This document shows positions 8,768 through 17,571 of a DNA stretch of 64,000 nt, in pieces (position 1 is the stretch's first letter; each line of letters opens with the position of its first letter). The stretch is taken from the NCBI RefSeq assembly GCF_018128545.1, contig NZ_JAGSND010000006.1, positions 1 to 64,000 of the forward strand, in the 5' to 3' direction. The notes under the pieces were generated by a model. That model searched no databases, was not told the DNA's origin, and saw nothing but the letters and a program-made list of their open reading frames with translations. The stretch is from Sinanaerobacter chloroacetimidivorans. GTDB taxonomy: Bacteria; Bacillota; Clostridia; Peptostreptococcales; Anaerovoracaceae. The position numbers and the translations under genes were made by a program.

Positions 8768-9772
8768 TTACTCCTCACTTGAATTCAAATATTTTGCCAC
8801 ATTGGTTTTTGTGATCAAATGGGTATCCGCAGTGAAATAGGCTGAAGTTCTTCCCTTGGTTTTCAAATCTACCAAAGCCTTTATGGCATCATAGCCCATT
8901 TGTTCATGGTTGGCTGTTACAGTGCCGAAAATGACACCATTGTCAATATAGCGTAAAATTTCAGGAGAGTCCCCGTATCCGATAATGTTATAATTTACTT
9001 TATTTAGATCTATCAGCCTCTGGGCAACCAGGGCCGTATCCTTTTCATTGGTGCAGATAATAGCATCCAGACCAGGCTGGTTGACCAGTACATCCTTAAT
9101 GGTATCTTCCAGGCTAATGAAATTAGCCTGATCATATTCAATGGTATTGAGATTGAACCGCTGCGACGACTGAACCGCATCCTTGATACCTGAGATCATA
9201 AGATTTTGTACGACGGTGCCTCCTGTCTCATGATTGCTGACCAGAATCACTGCATCTCCCTGATCTCCGGTGGCTGCCAGCAGCATCCTTCCCATTTCAG
9301 TCCCTGCGCTATAGGTATTCAGACCCACAAATGCAGCACGCTTGCTGTTCTTTGCGTCGGTGCGGATGGTGACCATGGGGATACCCTTTTCCACACTTTG
9401 ATTGATGAGCTGACCGGTTTCCTCTTCATCCCAAACATAGGTAACAATGCCGTCCACTTTCGAGACGATCGCCATATCCAGAGACTTCCATTGCTCGTCT
9501 GCATTTGCGCCGCTGGGCCAGTTGAATTCCACTGCGACGTTGAATTCTTTAGAGGCAGTTTCCACCCCTTTTTTAATGGAAAGCCAAAAAGGATCCTCCA
9601 TATTTTCACAGATCATGGCAAAATGATAATCGGGATTTGTGTTGGACACTACGATGTCATCGCTTTTATCAATCGAATGTAAAGCATTGTTTATGTTGTA
9701 ATAGATAAGCAGGGTAATGATTAGAATAGCCAATATTGAGACTGATAAAAGAATAATATGATTCTTTTTCAC
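8768..9772 (-). CDS. Membrane-anchored sugar-binding sensor protein
   Basis: This protein of about 334 aa is a ribose/galactose-binding-type (Peripla_BP_4) protein with an N-terminal hydrophobic anchor (IILLSVSILAILIITLLIYY) and no lipobox Cys, so it should stay tethered as a sensor. Motifs include ENMEDPFWLSIKKGVE and IGYGDSPEILRYIDNG. I choose the GTG at 9772 because AAGGAGC lies 6 nt upstream; the frame extends further to 9835 without ribosome binding site. It is the first gene of the four-gene sensor operon and ends one base before the kinase start, which suggests tight coupling with the kinase. Confidence 0.85.
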   Translation of the reverse strand: MKKNHIILLSVSILAILIITLLIYYNINNALHSIDKSDDIVVSNTNPDYHFAMICENMEDPFWLSIKKGVETASKEFNVAVEFNWPSGANADEQWKSLDMAIVSKVDGIVTYVWDEEETGQLINQSVEKGIPMVTIRTDAKNSKRAAFVGLNTYSAGTEMGRMLLAATGDQGDAVILVSNHETGGTVVQNLMISGIKDAVQSSQRFNLNTIEYDQANFISLEDTIKDVLVNQPGLDAIICTNEKDTALVAQRLIDLNKVNYNIIGYGDSPEILRYIDNGVIFGTVTANHEQMGYDAIKALVDLKTKGRTSAYFTADTHLITKTNVAKYLNSSEE

Positions 9773-9833
9773 GATAAAGCTCCTTAACAAAAAAAGATCG
9801 TAAAGAACAGCGGACCAGAAACAGCTCAGTTTC

Positions 9834-9863
9834 ATTATACCTCAATTTTCGTAACAAAGTCAT
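9834..9863 (-). promoter_or_regulatory. Sigma-A promoter of the sensor operon
   Basis: On the minus strand ATGACT (complement of 9858-9863), an 18-bp spacer and a perfect TATAAT (complement of 9834-9839) lie about 60 bp before the GTG start at 9772. Confidence 0.6.
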
Positions 9864-9975
9864 AAGAAATTAATTTGTTTCAATAAATTTATTTTTTCTT
9901 CTTTTTTCATAAATACCCATGGAAGATTAGGTTAAAAATATAGTTAAAAATATGAATGAAAGGAGGTTTGTAGTA

Positions 9976-11985
9976 ATGTCAAAAAAGAACACAATGAGGA
10001 GCATCACGTCAATTCTGTTTATCAGTATTCTCCTCAGTCTGTTTCCGATGATCTCCGCTTATGCAGAGAATAGCGAATTGTGTGACGTTGATCAGTCCAA
10101 AACCGAAGCAGGCAGAAGTTCAAGTTTGCTGCTTTCATTCCGAAGTCCCTATTTCGGTCAGGAACCTATTGATGCAGGCTACAGCAATGAACAGGTATCA
10201 GACAGCAAGCAGGTATCAGACAGCGAATCGGTTATGGATTTTGATCAATTGAAGCTTAATAAAATCGATATTGATGAATTATCCCAATACGTCGAGGTAG
10301 GCAGCATCACCGAGAAGGAATTTTATGACCTGAATTTTGAGATGAAAATTGGGTCCATAGCTATGACATCGAATAATGATTTATTGATAAGAACTACGGA
10401 CAACACATATTGTACCATTAAAATGTCCAGTGAATATATTAATGCTCTGGAATTAACCGGTGTTTTAAAAGAAGGCAGCAGTCAGAAGGTAGCTGCCAAG
10501 GAAGAAAACGGATCCGTCAGTTTTCTGGGTACTTTTATTGTGGTTTCGCTGATTCTATCCTTAATCTTTTTTATAGCATGGGCTTTTTTTATGAACCGAA
10601 AAGAATATCAAACGGACAAGCTGGCCGTCAGTGCAAAGGAGAAAAAGGAGAAAAAAGAAAACGGAAAGAACGGAGAAGCCCTTCCGGAGAAAAAGGTAAC
10701 CTTTAACGAAGTTCAGGGAATCGATGAGTTGAAACCGGATTTATTTCGATTGGTAGATGCGCTGAAGTATCCTGCAAAATATAAAAAATTGGGAGCCCGA
10801 CCAACGAAAGGTCTTATACTTTATGGACCTCCCGGCACGGGTAAGACATTAATTGCAAAGGCCATCTCCGGAGAAGCCGAGGTGCAGTTCTTCTCTGCTT
10901 CCGGCAGTGATTTTGTAGAAAAATATGTCGGTGTTGGTGCATCCAGAATTCGTGAATTGTATAATAAAGCCAGAAAAGCTTCTCCTTGTATTGTCTTTAT
11001 CGATGAAATAGACGCCATCGGCGGCAACAGAGGAGAAAGCAATAACAGCGAAAGGGATCAAACCATTAATGCCTTACTCACCGAGCTTGATGGGTTTTCC
11101 GCTGCGGAAGGAATTCTTACCATCTGTGCTACCAACAGGCTGGATATTCTAGATTCCGCACTGATACGTCCCGGCAGATTTGATTTAAAAATTGCAGTAA
11201 ACCTCCCGGATAAGCAGGCACGATATCAAATACTGAAACTGCACAGTGCCGATAAGATATTATCCGAAGAAGTGAGCATTGAAACTCTGGCTAAGAAAAC
11301 CAATGGATTTTCAGGAGCAGAACTGGAAAATCTGCTCAATGAGTCAGCATTGATTGCCGCTACAAAAGATCAGGAGTTTATTACCTGCGAGGATATTGAC
11401 GACGCGTTCTTCAAGATCATCATGAACGGACATAAAAAAGAGCGGACAAGTAATGATGAATATGCAAAGCTGGTGGCCTATCATGAAGCAGGTCATACAC
11501 TGGCAACCAAGCTTTTGACCAATGACGGCGTATCTACGGTGACTATCGTTCAGAGCACGTCGGGAGCCGGCGGTGTTACCTTCAGAACACCGGAAGATAT
11601 TCCGCTAAGAAGCAAAAAATATCTTCGAAATCTTGTAAAGGTTATGTATGCAGGCCGGGCTGCCGAAGAAATATTGCTGGACAGTGACGAGGATATTACC
11701 ACCGGCGCCTCTCAGGATATTAAACAGGCAACGGAAATCATCAAAGAATACATCGCAATTTATGGCATGGGAAGCAAGGGTATGATTGATCTGACACAGC
11801 TGACGAATCATTTCAACATGATAGACGAAGCCTCCAATATGGCGAATGAGCTTTACAGAGAAACCATCGAGTTTCTGATCAAATATAGGGGGCGGCTCGA
11901 CGCCCTTGCGCAAGCCTTGTTAGACAAGGAGACGTTGGACGAAGCAGAAATCGACGCCTTAATAAGCGAAAGCCGCTCTGCCTGA
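9976..11985 (+). CDS. FtsH-like membrane AAA+ zinc metalloprotease
   Basis: This 669-residue protein has an N-terminal signal/membrane segment (about 8-30), an extracytoplasmic region of about 150 residues and a second membrane segment (about 182-206). An AAA+ module follows with Walker A GPPGTGK (284-290), Walker B CIVFIDEIDA (338-347) and an SRH. A peptidase M41 domain then has HEAGH at 503-507 and a distal Asp in TTGASQDIKQAT. It would degrade membrane and misfolded proteins. Differences from housekeeping FtsH are the unrelated Ser-rich ectodomain with an 18-bp coding tandem repeat (10192-10227) and a pore loop YVG in place of FVG. The start at 9976 is set by AAAGGAGG 9 nt upstream; the frame opens eight codons earlier. 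Probably a specialised paralogue. Confidence 0.92.
   Translation: MSKKNTMRSITSILFISILLSLFPMISAYAENSELCDVDQSKTEAGRSSSLLLSFRSPYFGQEPIDAGYSNEQVSDSKQVSDSESVMDFDQLKLNKIDIDELSQYVEVGSITEKEFYDLNFEMKIGSIAMTSNNDLLIRTTDNTYCTIKMSSEYINALELTGVLKEGSSQKVAAKEENGSVSFLGTFIVVSLILSLIFFIAWAFFMNRKEYQTDKLAVSAKEKKEKKENGKNGEALPEKKVTFNEVQGIDELKPDLFRLVDALKYPAKYKKLGARPTKGLILYGPPGTGKTLIAKAISGEAEVQFFSASGSDFVEKYVGVGASRIRELYNKARKASPCIVFIDEIDAIGGNRGESNNSERDQTINALLTELDGFSAAEGILTICATNRLDILDSALIRPGRFDLKIAVNLPDKQARYQILKLHSADKILSEEVSIETLAKKTNGFSGAELENLLNESALIAATKDQEFITCEDIDDAFFKIIMNGHKKERTSNDEYAKLVAYHEAGHTLATKLLTNDGVSTVTIVQSTSGAGGVTFRTPEDIPLRSKKYLRNLVKVMYAGRAAEEILLDSDEDITTGASQDIKQATEIIKEYIAIYGMGSKGMIDLTQLTNHFNMIDEASNMANELYRETIEFLIKYRGRLDALAQALLDKETLDEAEIDALISESRSA
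10192..10227 (+). repeat. 18-bp tandem duplication inside the FtsH-like ectodomain
   Basis: CAGGTATCAGACAGC occurs at 10192-10206 and again at 10210-10224, encoding two QVSDS units. It lies in the low-complexity Ser/Asp part of the ectodomain. Confidence 0.85.
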
Positions 11986-11997
11986 TCTGAAAGGAAA

Positions 11998-12028
11998 GAC
12001 GGCCTTGATCCCGGGGATCAAGGCCGTC
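11998..12028. terminator. Hairpin between convergent FtsH-like and LysE-like genes
   Basis: A 13-bp GC-rich perfect stem (11998-12010 with 12016-12028) follows the protease stop by 13 bp. U-runs are weak on the plus strand and moderate on the minus strand, so it may act in both directions. Confidence 0.65.
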
Positions 12029-12063
12029 TCATACAATTAGAAAAATTTTGGGTAGAAAATTTC

Positions 12064-12684
12064 CTAAATGGTATCCATTAAAATTTGTACAAAGTTCATT
12101 CCTAATTTTACTCCGTAAAAAATGATTACAATGCCGCATATCACGTTGATGATTCTAAGAGCTCTATCTGTAATCTTTGTGCTAACCAGCGAAATGATGG
12201 TTGCAATTCCAAGAAACCAGGCCAGCGAGGCAGAGGAAACGCCTAGAATGAAGTGCAGATCTTCTCCTGCGGGCAAAGCCGCTTTAAAAGCTCCCAGCAT
12301 CATGGATCCATCAATTAACGCCTGCGGATTAAACCAGGTTACAACACAAGCCGTGGTAATAACCTTTAAAATCGGAATGTTCACATCGGTACCGGTATCC
12401 AGGCTTCCTTTTGCACGCAGCAGTCCAATGCCGATCCAGATGACAATGATGCTTCCTATCAGTAATACGCCAAGCTCCAGCCACCGGGAAGCCTCCATAA
12501 TGGCCCCAATCCCAAAGAAACAGGCAAGTGCCAATGTAATATCAAAGAAGATAACGATCAAAGCCGTTATATATACTCTTGGCTTTGGCTGCGTAAGTGC
12601 CGTGTTGATTACGAATAAGTTTTGAAGTCCGATTGGGGCTACGTAAGCAAGACCCATTGTAAAACCTTGTAAAAAATAAATCAT
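12064..12684 (-). CDS. LysE/RhtB-type amino acid exporter
   Basis: This protein of about 206 aa has six hydrophobic segments and the LysE-family N-terminus GFTMGLAYVAPIGLQNLFVINTAL, a later APIGLQN-like PxG motif and conserved WFNPQALIDG. The family exports basic or other amino acids such as lysine, arginine or threonine. I set the start at 12684 (AAAGG 9 nt upstream); a TTG at 12708 is less likely. It is divergent from a MocR regulator, and direct repeats of GCCAACCAAATATA in the shared intergenic region point to control by that regulator. In a lysine-fermenting organism it may relieve amino acid overload; the substrate is not determined by sequence. Confidence 0.85.
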   Translation of the reverse strand: MIYFLQGFTMGLAYVAPIGLQNLFVINTALTQPKPRVYITALIVIFFDITLALACFFGIGAIMEASRWLELGVLLIGSIIVIWIGIGLLRAKGSLDTGTDVNIPILKVITTACVVTWFNPQALIDGSMMLGAFKAALPAGEDLHFILGVSSASLAWFLGIATIISLVSTKITDRALRIINVICGIVIIFYGVKLGMNFVQILMDTI

Positions 12685-12699
12685 CGTATTTACCTTTAT

Positions 12700-12789
12700 G
12701 CCAACCAAATATAGTTTATGGATAAATTATATTCAGTATTTTACAGTTTGTAACCATCCAACCATTGACTTACAAGCCAACCAAATATA
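12700..12789. promoter_or_regulatory. Direct-repeat operator between LysE-like gene and MocR regulator
   Basis: The 14-mer GCCAACCAAATATA occurs at 12700-12713 and again at 12776-12789, with a partial copy (ATCCAACCA, 12757-12765) between. Known MocR regulators such as PdxR bind direct repeats in the divergent promoter region, so this is a good operator candidate for both genes. Confidence 0.6.
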
Positions 12790-12817
12790 AAGTATTATGA
12801 AAGGAGTGTGAAAACCT

Positions 12818-14287
12818 ATGTCGAAACCTTTGAAACAAAAACGGCAGAACTATGTACATATCAGCTGGCAGCCGGATAAGAATTCTAAAATGCCCTTATA
12901 CAAGCAAGTCGTCGAATATGTAAGCAGCAAAGTTTCCGGCGGTGACTGGGCCGTTGGAAGCAGGCTTCCGGCACAAAGAGAAATGGCAAAGGCTTTCGGC
13001 GTTAACAGAAGCACCATTGTTTCGGCTATGGAGGAACTCATGTCCTATGGAATGATAGAAGCGGCCTATGGCGGCGGAACCCGAATAGCCAGTAACACAT
13101 GGTCCCTCTTTTTGTCATCACCGCCGGACTGGAATAAATATATATCGTCCGGGCCCTTTAAAGCCAACGTACCTACCATTCAGGTGATTAACAAGCTGGA
13201 GTTTGATTCCAAATATATCCGTCTCGGTACCGGTGAAATTTCTCCGGATTTATTTCCCAAAACCATGATGGAAGACCTGATGAAAGTATTGCCGAAACGA
13301 ATATCATCGCTGAATTATCTGGGACCCCATGGACTCCCGGAGCTTCAGGAGAGCCTGTCCAAAAGGCTGGCTGCCATGGGTATCGAGGCAAAGCCGTCCA
13401 ATATTCTAATTACCTCCGGATCCCTTCAGGCCTTGCAGCTTATTTCGGTCTGCATGCTCAAACCTGGTGCCACCGTATTTACGGAAGCACCCACCTACTT
13501 AAAATCGTTGCAGGTTTTCCAATCTGCTGGAATGGATCTGAACGGTATCCCTATGGACCAATCCGGACTCATGTATTGGAAAATCGAAAAGGTCCTCCAG
13601 GGTTCCCTGCTTTACACCATATCGACTCACCATAATCCAACGGGAACGATTATGCCCCAAGGGCGGAGAAGAGAAATATATGACTTTTGCAGTGCAAACC
13701 GTTTGCCTATTTTGGAAGATGATGCCTACGGAGAATTATGGTTTGATGAAAAGCCTCCGCTTCCGATAAAATCCATGGATAAAAGCGGAATGATCCTTTA
13801 CACCGGAACCATTTCAAAGACTCTGGCACCGGGACTTCGCATCGGATGGCTGGTAGGGCCGGAGTCCGTAGTCGACAGGCTGGGCGATGTGAAAATGCAA
13901 ATGGATTACGGCGCCAGTTCATTATCCCAGTGGGCCTTGACAGAATTGCTTGAGAGCGGTGCTTACGACGATTATTTAAAGACACTGCGCATTAAGTTAA
14001 AAGAACGAAGGGATCTTGCACTGGATCTATTAGAAAGGTACTTTGCGGATATTGCGGAATGGACCGCGCCAAAGGGCGGGTTTTATATTTGGGCACACAT
14101 AAAGAAAAGCATCCCAAGTGATAAGCTGTTTCACAAAGCCCTGAGCAAAAATATTCTCTTAAATCCGGGAAGCATCTATGATTATAAAGAGAACCGGAGC
14201 ATCCGATTATCCTATGCCTATGCAGATAAAAAAGACCTGGAGACAGGGCTTCAGGTACTCAGTACAATCATCAAAAAGTATAAATAA
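12818..14287 (+). CDS. MocR/PdxR-type transcriptional regulator (GntR HTH + aminotransferase domain)
   Basis: This 489-residue protein has an N-terminal GntR winged helix (PLYKQVVEYVSSKV..., VGSRLPAQREMAKAFGVNRS, residues 25-80). A fold-type I aminotransferase domain follows with the PLP-lysine motif TGTISKTLAPGLRIGWLVG near residue 335 and the EDDAYGELWFD motif. MocR proteins use PLP plus an amino acid as effector and mostly no longer catalyse. The ribosome binding site AAAGGAG supports the start. It probably controls itself and the divergent exporter. An active aminotransferase role cannot be excluded because the cofactor-binding residues are intact. Confidence 0.92.
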   Translation: MSKPLKQKRQNYVHISWQPDKNSKMPLYKQVVEYVSSKVSGGDWAVGSRLPAQREMAKAFGVNRSTIVSAMEELMSYGMIEAAYGGGTRIASNTWSLFLSSPPDWNKYISSGPFKANVPTIQVINKLEFDSKYIRLGTGEISPDLFPKTMMEDLMKVLPKRISSLNYLGPHGLPELQESLSKRLAAMGIEAKPSNILITSGSLQALQLISVCMLKPGATVFTEAPTYLKSLQVFQSAGMDLNGIPMDQSGLMYWKIEKVLQGSLLYTISTHHNPTGTIMPQGRRREIYDFCSANRLPILEDDAYGELWFDEKPPLPIKSMDKSGMILYTGTISKTLAPGLRIGWLVGPESVVDRLGDVKMQMDYGASSLSQWALTELLESGAYDDYLKTLRIKLKERRDLALDLLERYFADIAEWTAPKGGFYIWAHIKKSIPSDKLFHKALSKNILLNPGSIYDYKENRSIRLSYAYADKKDLETGLQVLSTIIKKYK

Positions 14288-14289
14288 AA

Positions 14290-14340
14290 AACAGGCAGAA
14301 ACTGCATATTGCCATGCAGCCTGCCTGTTGTTTTTATTTT
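14290..14340. terminator. Terminator between MocR gene and hcp
   Basis: An 8-bp outer stem (AACAGGCA 14290-14297 with TGCCTGTT 14322-14329) encloses an inner CTGCAT/ATGCAG stem and is followed by GTTTTTATTTT. Convergent genes on both sides make it a probable bidirectional terminator. Confidence 0.8.
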
Positions 14341-14356
14341 ATAAGGATTTTTATTC

Positions 14357-15997
14357 TTATGCTCCCATGAACATTTTGATATCATCATCTACCGTACCGA
14401 TACCGCCTATTCCGAAGGTCTCCACAAGCACTTTTGCCACGTTCGGTGATAAGAAAGCAGGAAGAGTCGGTCCAAGGTGGATATTCTTCACTCCCAGGTA
14501 CAAGAGGGCCAGTAAAACGATAACTGCCTTCTGCTCATACCACGCAATATTGTAAGCAATAGGGAGATCATTGACATCGTTCAACTCAAAGACTTCCTTC
14601 AGCTTCAAGGCAATCAAAGCCAGGGAATAGGAATCGTTGCACTGTCCGGCATCAAGTACTCTCGGAATACCGCCGATGTCACCTAAATTCAGCTTATTGT
14701 AGCGATACTTGGCACATCCAGCAGTGAGAATCACCGTATCTTTCGGAAGTTTTTCAGCAAATTGTTCATAGTACTCTCTGGACTTCATTCTTCCGTCACA
14801 GCCTGCCATTACAAAGAACTTCTTAATCGCGCCGGATTTTACTGCATCAACCACCTTATCTGCAAGGGCGAATACTTGCTCATGTGCAAATCCGCCGACA
14901 ATTTTTCCGGATTCAATTTCTGTAGGTGAATTTAATGCCTTTGCCATGGCGATGATTTCGGAGAAGTCTTTCCTGCCGTTTTCGTCCGCATCAATATGTG
15001 CACAGCCCGGGAATCCTGCAGCTCCTGTGGTAAAGATTCTGGACTTTACCTCTGGACTTTTCGGAGGTACGATGCAGTTGGTTGTAAATAGGATCGGACC
15101 ATTAAAGGATTCGAATTCTTCTGTCTGCTTCCACCATGCGTTTCCGTAATTTCCAACAAAATTATCATACTTTTTAAATGCAGGATAATAGTGGGCCGGC
15201 AGCATTTCACTGTGGGTGTAAACATCTACTCCGGTGCCCTTTGTCTGCTCCAAAAGCTGTTCCAGATCTGTGAGATCATGACCGGAAATCAAAATAGCCG
15301 GATTGTTTCTGACTCCGATATTGACTTCCGTAATTTCCGGATTTCCGTATTTTGACGTATTCCCCTCATCCAGCAGCGCCATGGCGGATACACCAAATTG
15401 GCCGGTCTTCATTGTCAATGCAACAAGATCATCTGCGGAAAGGGAATCATTCAGCGTTGCAGCCAAAGCTTCATAGATAAATTCATATAGTTCAACATTC
15501 TCTTTGCCCAGATTGAATGCATGATGTGCATACGCCGCAAGGCCCTTGATTCCATAGGTAATCAACTCTCTCAGGGAACGAACGTCTACATTTTCCGTAG
15601 CCAGTACGCCTACCGAAGCAGCTTTGTTCAGCATATCTTCCTTTGTGCTCACTTCAAATTTCGCTGCATCGTGGAGCTCTTCCTGTACCAGCGCATTGAC
15701 TCTATTTCTAAGATCGTTTCTCAGCGCTATCATCTTAGTGATTTCTTTTTCAATCGCAGTGTCATCAAAATTTGCATTGGTGATTGTCATGAAAAGGCTC
15801 TTCAAGACCTCATGGTTGACATCTCCCAAATCCGTTGCCTGTAAGTTTCCCTTTACAACGATGTCGGAAATTCCTTTCAGTGTGTAGATCAAGAGATCCT
15901 GAATCTTTGCCACATCTTCACTCTTTCCGCATACACCTCTCACTTCACAGCCGGTTCCTTTCGCAGCCTCCTGACATTGATAACAAAACATACTCAT
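14357..15997 (-). CDS. hcp: Hybrid cluster protein (hydroxylamine reductase)
   Basis: This 546-residue protein has an N-terminal iron-sulfur motif with Cys5, Cys8, Cys17 and Cys23. Hcp signatures for the hybrid Fe-S-O cluster include [33 protein letters not shown] and [12 protein letters not shown]. Hcp acts in the cytoplasm as an NO or hydroxylamine reductase under nitrosative stress. AAAGGAGG lies 8 nt before the ATG. It is monocistronic, with a palindrome upstream (16105-16120) that could bind a CRP/FNR-type regulator. Confidence 0.95.
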   Translation of the reverse strand: MSMFCYQCQEAAKGTGCEVRGVCGKSEDVAKIQDLLIYTLKGISDIVVKGNLQATDLGDVNHEVLKSLFMTITNANFDDTAIEKEITKMIALRNDLRNRVNALVQEELHDAAKFEVSTKEDMLNKAASVGVLATENVDVRSLRELITYGIKGLAAYAHHAFNLGKENVELYEFIYEALAATLNDSLSADDLVALTMKTGQFGVSAMALLDEGNTSKYGNPEITEVNIGVRNNPAILISGHDLTDLEQLLEQTKGTGVDVYTHSEMLPAHYYPAFKKYDNFVGNYGNAWWKQTEEFESFNGPILFTTNCIVPPKSPEVKSRIFTTGAAGFPGCAHIDADENGRKDFSEIIAMAKALNSPTEIESGKIVGGFAHEQVFALADKVVDAVKSGAIKKFFVMAGCDGRMKSREYYEQFAEKLPKDTVILTAGCAKYRYNKLNLGDIGGIPRVLDAGQCNDSYSLALIALKLKEVFELNDVNDLPIAYNIAWYEQKAVIVLLALLYLGVKNIHLGPTLPAFLSPNVAKVLVETFGIGGIGTVDDDIKMFMGA

Positions 15998-16104
15998 TGA
16001 ATCTTCCTCCTTTAATTTACATTTTTATAACATTTATTTCATCATTTCTCATTCCCACGTTGTCGTAGTGTATTTTTATAGTAAAGGATTTTCACTTTTC
16101 AGGT

Positions 16105-16120
16105 CGTTGCAAAAGCAACG
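16105..16120. promoter_or_regulatory. Palindrome upstream of hcp, candidate operator
   Basis: CGTTGC-AAAA-GCAACG is a perfect 6-4-6 palindrome about 110 bp before the hcp start. A possible minus-strand promoter (CTGAAA, 16 bp, TATAAA) follows it. It could be an activator site for a nitrosative-stress regulator, or simply part of the preceding terminator. Confidence 0.4.
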
Positions 16121-16130
16121 AAAAATAAAA

Positions 16131-16155
16131 AAAGTTGGTTCAGATTGCCAACTTT
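16131..16155 (-). terminator. Terminator of the exonuclease gene
   Basis: AAAGTTGG (16131-16138) pairs with CCAACTTT (16148-16155); on the minus strand the stem is followed by a run of T. It lies 2 bp after the exonuclease stop. Confidence 0.8.
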
Positions 16156-16156
16156 T

Positions 16157-16900
16157 TTATTCTTTCAAAAATTGTTTTGTTTTTCCCATCTGATAAGCTG
16201 TTTTTATCATACCGGCTTCTTCTTGAGTGAGCTCCCGTTCATACATCTTTTGAAATTGATGCAACAGCCCTTCAAAATCAATGACTTTCTTTCTCTGTCT
16301 AGGGGGTCTGACGGGAATGTAAGCCGGATCATAAACTTTTGGCAGCATCGAGGGTTCATAAATAGCTTTCATAATTTCAGCCGTATAGCAGGCATCATTC
16401 AGCGCATCATGGAAATGGGCATCCACGGGGAGATTCAACAGAGATACCGCATTTTCAAGTTTGAGTAAGCTTTTTGCAGGAAGGTGAAAATGTTTCGTAC
16501 AATAGGGCTGTATATTCAGATATCCTTTCGGCAGAAGACTTTGATCCAATCCATGGTATTCTGCGTTTCTATATAATTCTTTCATGTCCGTCATGCCCCA
16601 TACACAAAAGACGGATTCCACACTCTCGATAAACTCCAGAAAATCTTTATAAACATCAGGGAAAAGACTCTCTTCCTGCAAATTCTCCGTGGTAATCCCC
16701 GTCAGTTCCGTAATAAATGGGTTTACCCTCTCAAATAAGGTTGGCTTTATCAAGCGGTTGAAAGTACCCACGGTTTTCCATCGGCTGTCCAGTTTCACTG
16801 CTCCTATTTGTATGATTTCAAAGGGACATGGATATTTCTTTTTCTCCTGCAGGGATGGTATTTCCTGATTAAATTCCAAATCAAATACGATATAATGCAT
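16157..16900 (-). CDS. DEDDh 3'-5' exonuclease, KapD-like
   Basis: This protein of about 247 aa has the exonuclease motifs of the DEDDh superfamily: ExoI FDLEFNQ (Asp7, Glu9), ExoII near FCVWGMTDMKEL, and ExoIII HDALNDACYTAEIM. KapD and related exonucleases act on RNA or DNA 3' ends; KapD was described as an inhibitor of the KinA sporulation pathway. I set the start at 16900, 6 nt after GGGGAGC; the frame runs further upstream to 16948 without a ribosome binding site. The DNA or RNA target is not defined by sequence. Confidence 0.85.
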   Translation of the reverse strand: MHYIVFDLEFNQEIPSLQEKKKYPCPFEIIQIGAVKLDSRWKTVGTFNRLIKPTLFERVNPFITELTGITTENLQEESLFPDVYKDFLEFIESVESVFCVWGMTDMKELYRNAEYHGLDQSLLPKGYLNIQPYCTKHFHLPAKSLLKLENAVSLLNLPVDAHFHDALNDACYTAEIMKAIYEPSMLPKVYDPAYIPVRPPRQRKKVIDFEGLLHQFQKMYERELTQEEAGMIKTAYQMGKTKQFLKE

Positions 16901-17034
16901 AAGCAAGCTCCCCAATACTTTATTCCTTATATTGTAGGCCCAAAACAAAATAATATTCCCGGAGGGAATCTCTCATCGTTTATTTTCAATTTAAGATGCA
17001 TCAACCATTCCTTGAAAAACTTTCTGCATATAAG

Positions 17035-17088
17035 AATAAGGGGTGGCTCAAAAAATCGAGATCTGATTCTTTCGAGTCACCGCTTATT
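17035..17088 (-). terminator. Terminator-like hairpin downstream of the TIGR04076-like gene
   Basis: AATAAGGGGTGGCTC (17035-17049) pairs with GAGTCACCGCTTATT (17074-17088) with two mismatches. It lies about 95 bp after the stop of the minus-strand gene. Confidence 0.55.
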
Positions 17089-17125
17089 TTCCGGACACCG
17101 TTGATTCAAGGCATACATGGCACTG

Positions 17126-17194
17126 CTGCGCAGATTTATTTGACGCTGCTATGTAGCTTTGCTTGATGTTGATATGTAGATTTACTTCATGCTG
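17126..17194. repeat. Three degenerate 23-bp tandem repeats
   Basis: Units at 17126-17148, 17149-17171 and 17172-17194 share the pattern CT-ATGTAG-TTT--TT-ATG-TG with several substitutions. The last unit overlaps the stop codon of the adjacent gene (17182). Confidence 0.6.
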
Positions 17195-17472
17195 CTGATA
17201 CGGAATTTTACGGTTCCGCATGGACAGACACCATAATAGCACTTATTTTCAGCATCATAATCCAAAGCCTCCGCTTCTACTCCAAAACGGGTCACCATAA
17301 TCCAGGGATAAATGGCATTCAGTGCCGTTAAGCAGACAGGACCTGATTTTTCGTAGTTAATGGAAGGGCCTTCTAAAATGAGAACATCCCCCGAAGGCAT
17401 CGCATCGCATTCCGATGCTGTGACTTCAACCTTTACCAGAGAGGGACCCTTTGCCTGGCAATCATTTGTCAT
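17182..17472 (-). CDS. TIGR04076-like small Cys-containing protein
   Basis: This protein of about 96 aa contains KVEVTASECDA, GPVCLTALNAIYPWIMVTRFG and a C-terminal CPCGTVKFRI. It resembles the TIGR04076 family, small proteins in anaerobes with no assigned function, which often carry a PV-C-x-ALxxIYPW core. AAAGGAG lies 9 nt before the ATG at 17472. It follows the lysine permease gene by 100 bp on the same strand, so it could be read in the same transcript. Confidence 0.65.
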   Translation of the reverse strand: MTNDCQAKGPSLVKVEVTASECDAMPSGDVLILEGPSINYEKSGPVCLTALNAIYPWIMVTRFGVEAEALDYDAENKCYYGVCPCGTVKFRISSMK

Positions 17473-17571
17473 TTTTCTCACTCCTTTATCCAAGTATTTA
17501 CAGTTCTTATACTAGCATATATTCAAGGGTCCTGGAATGAATCTTCTTCAATTTTTTTTGCTTTTTTTCTT

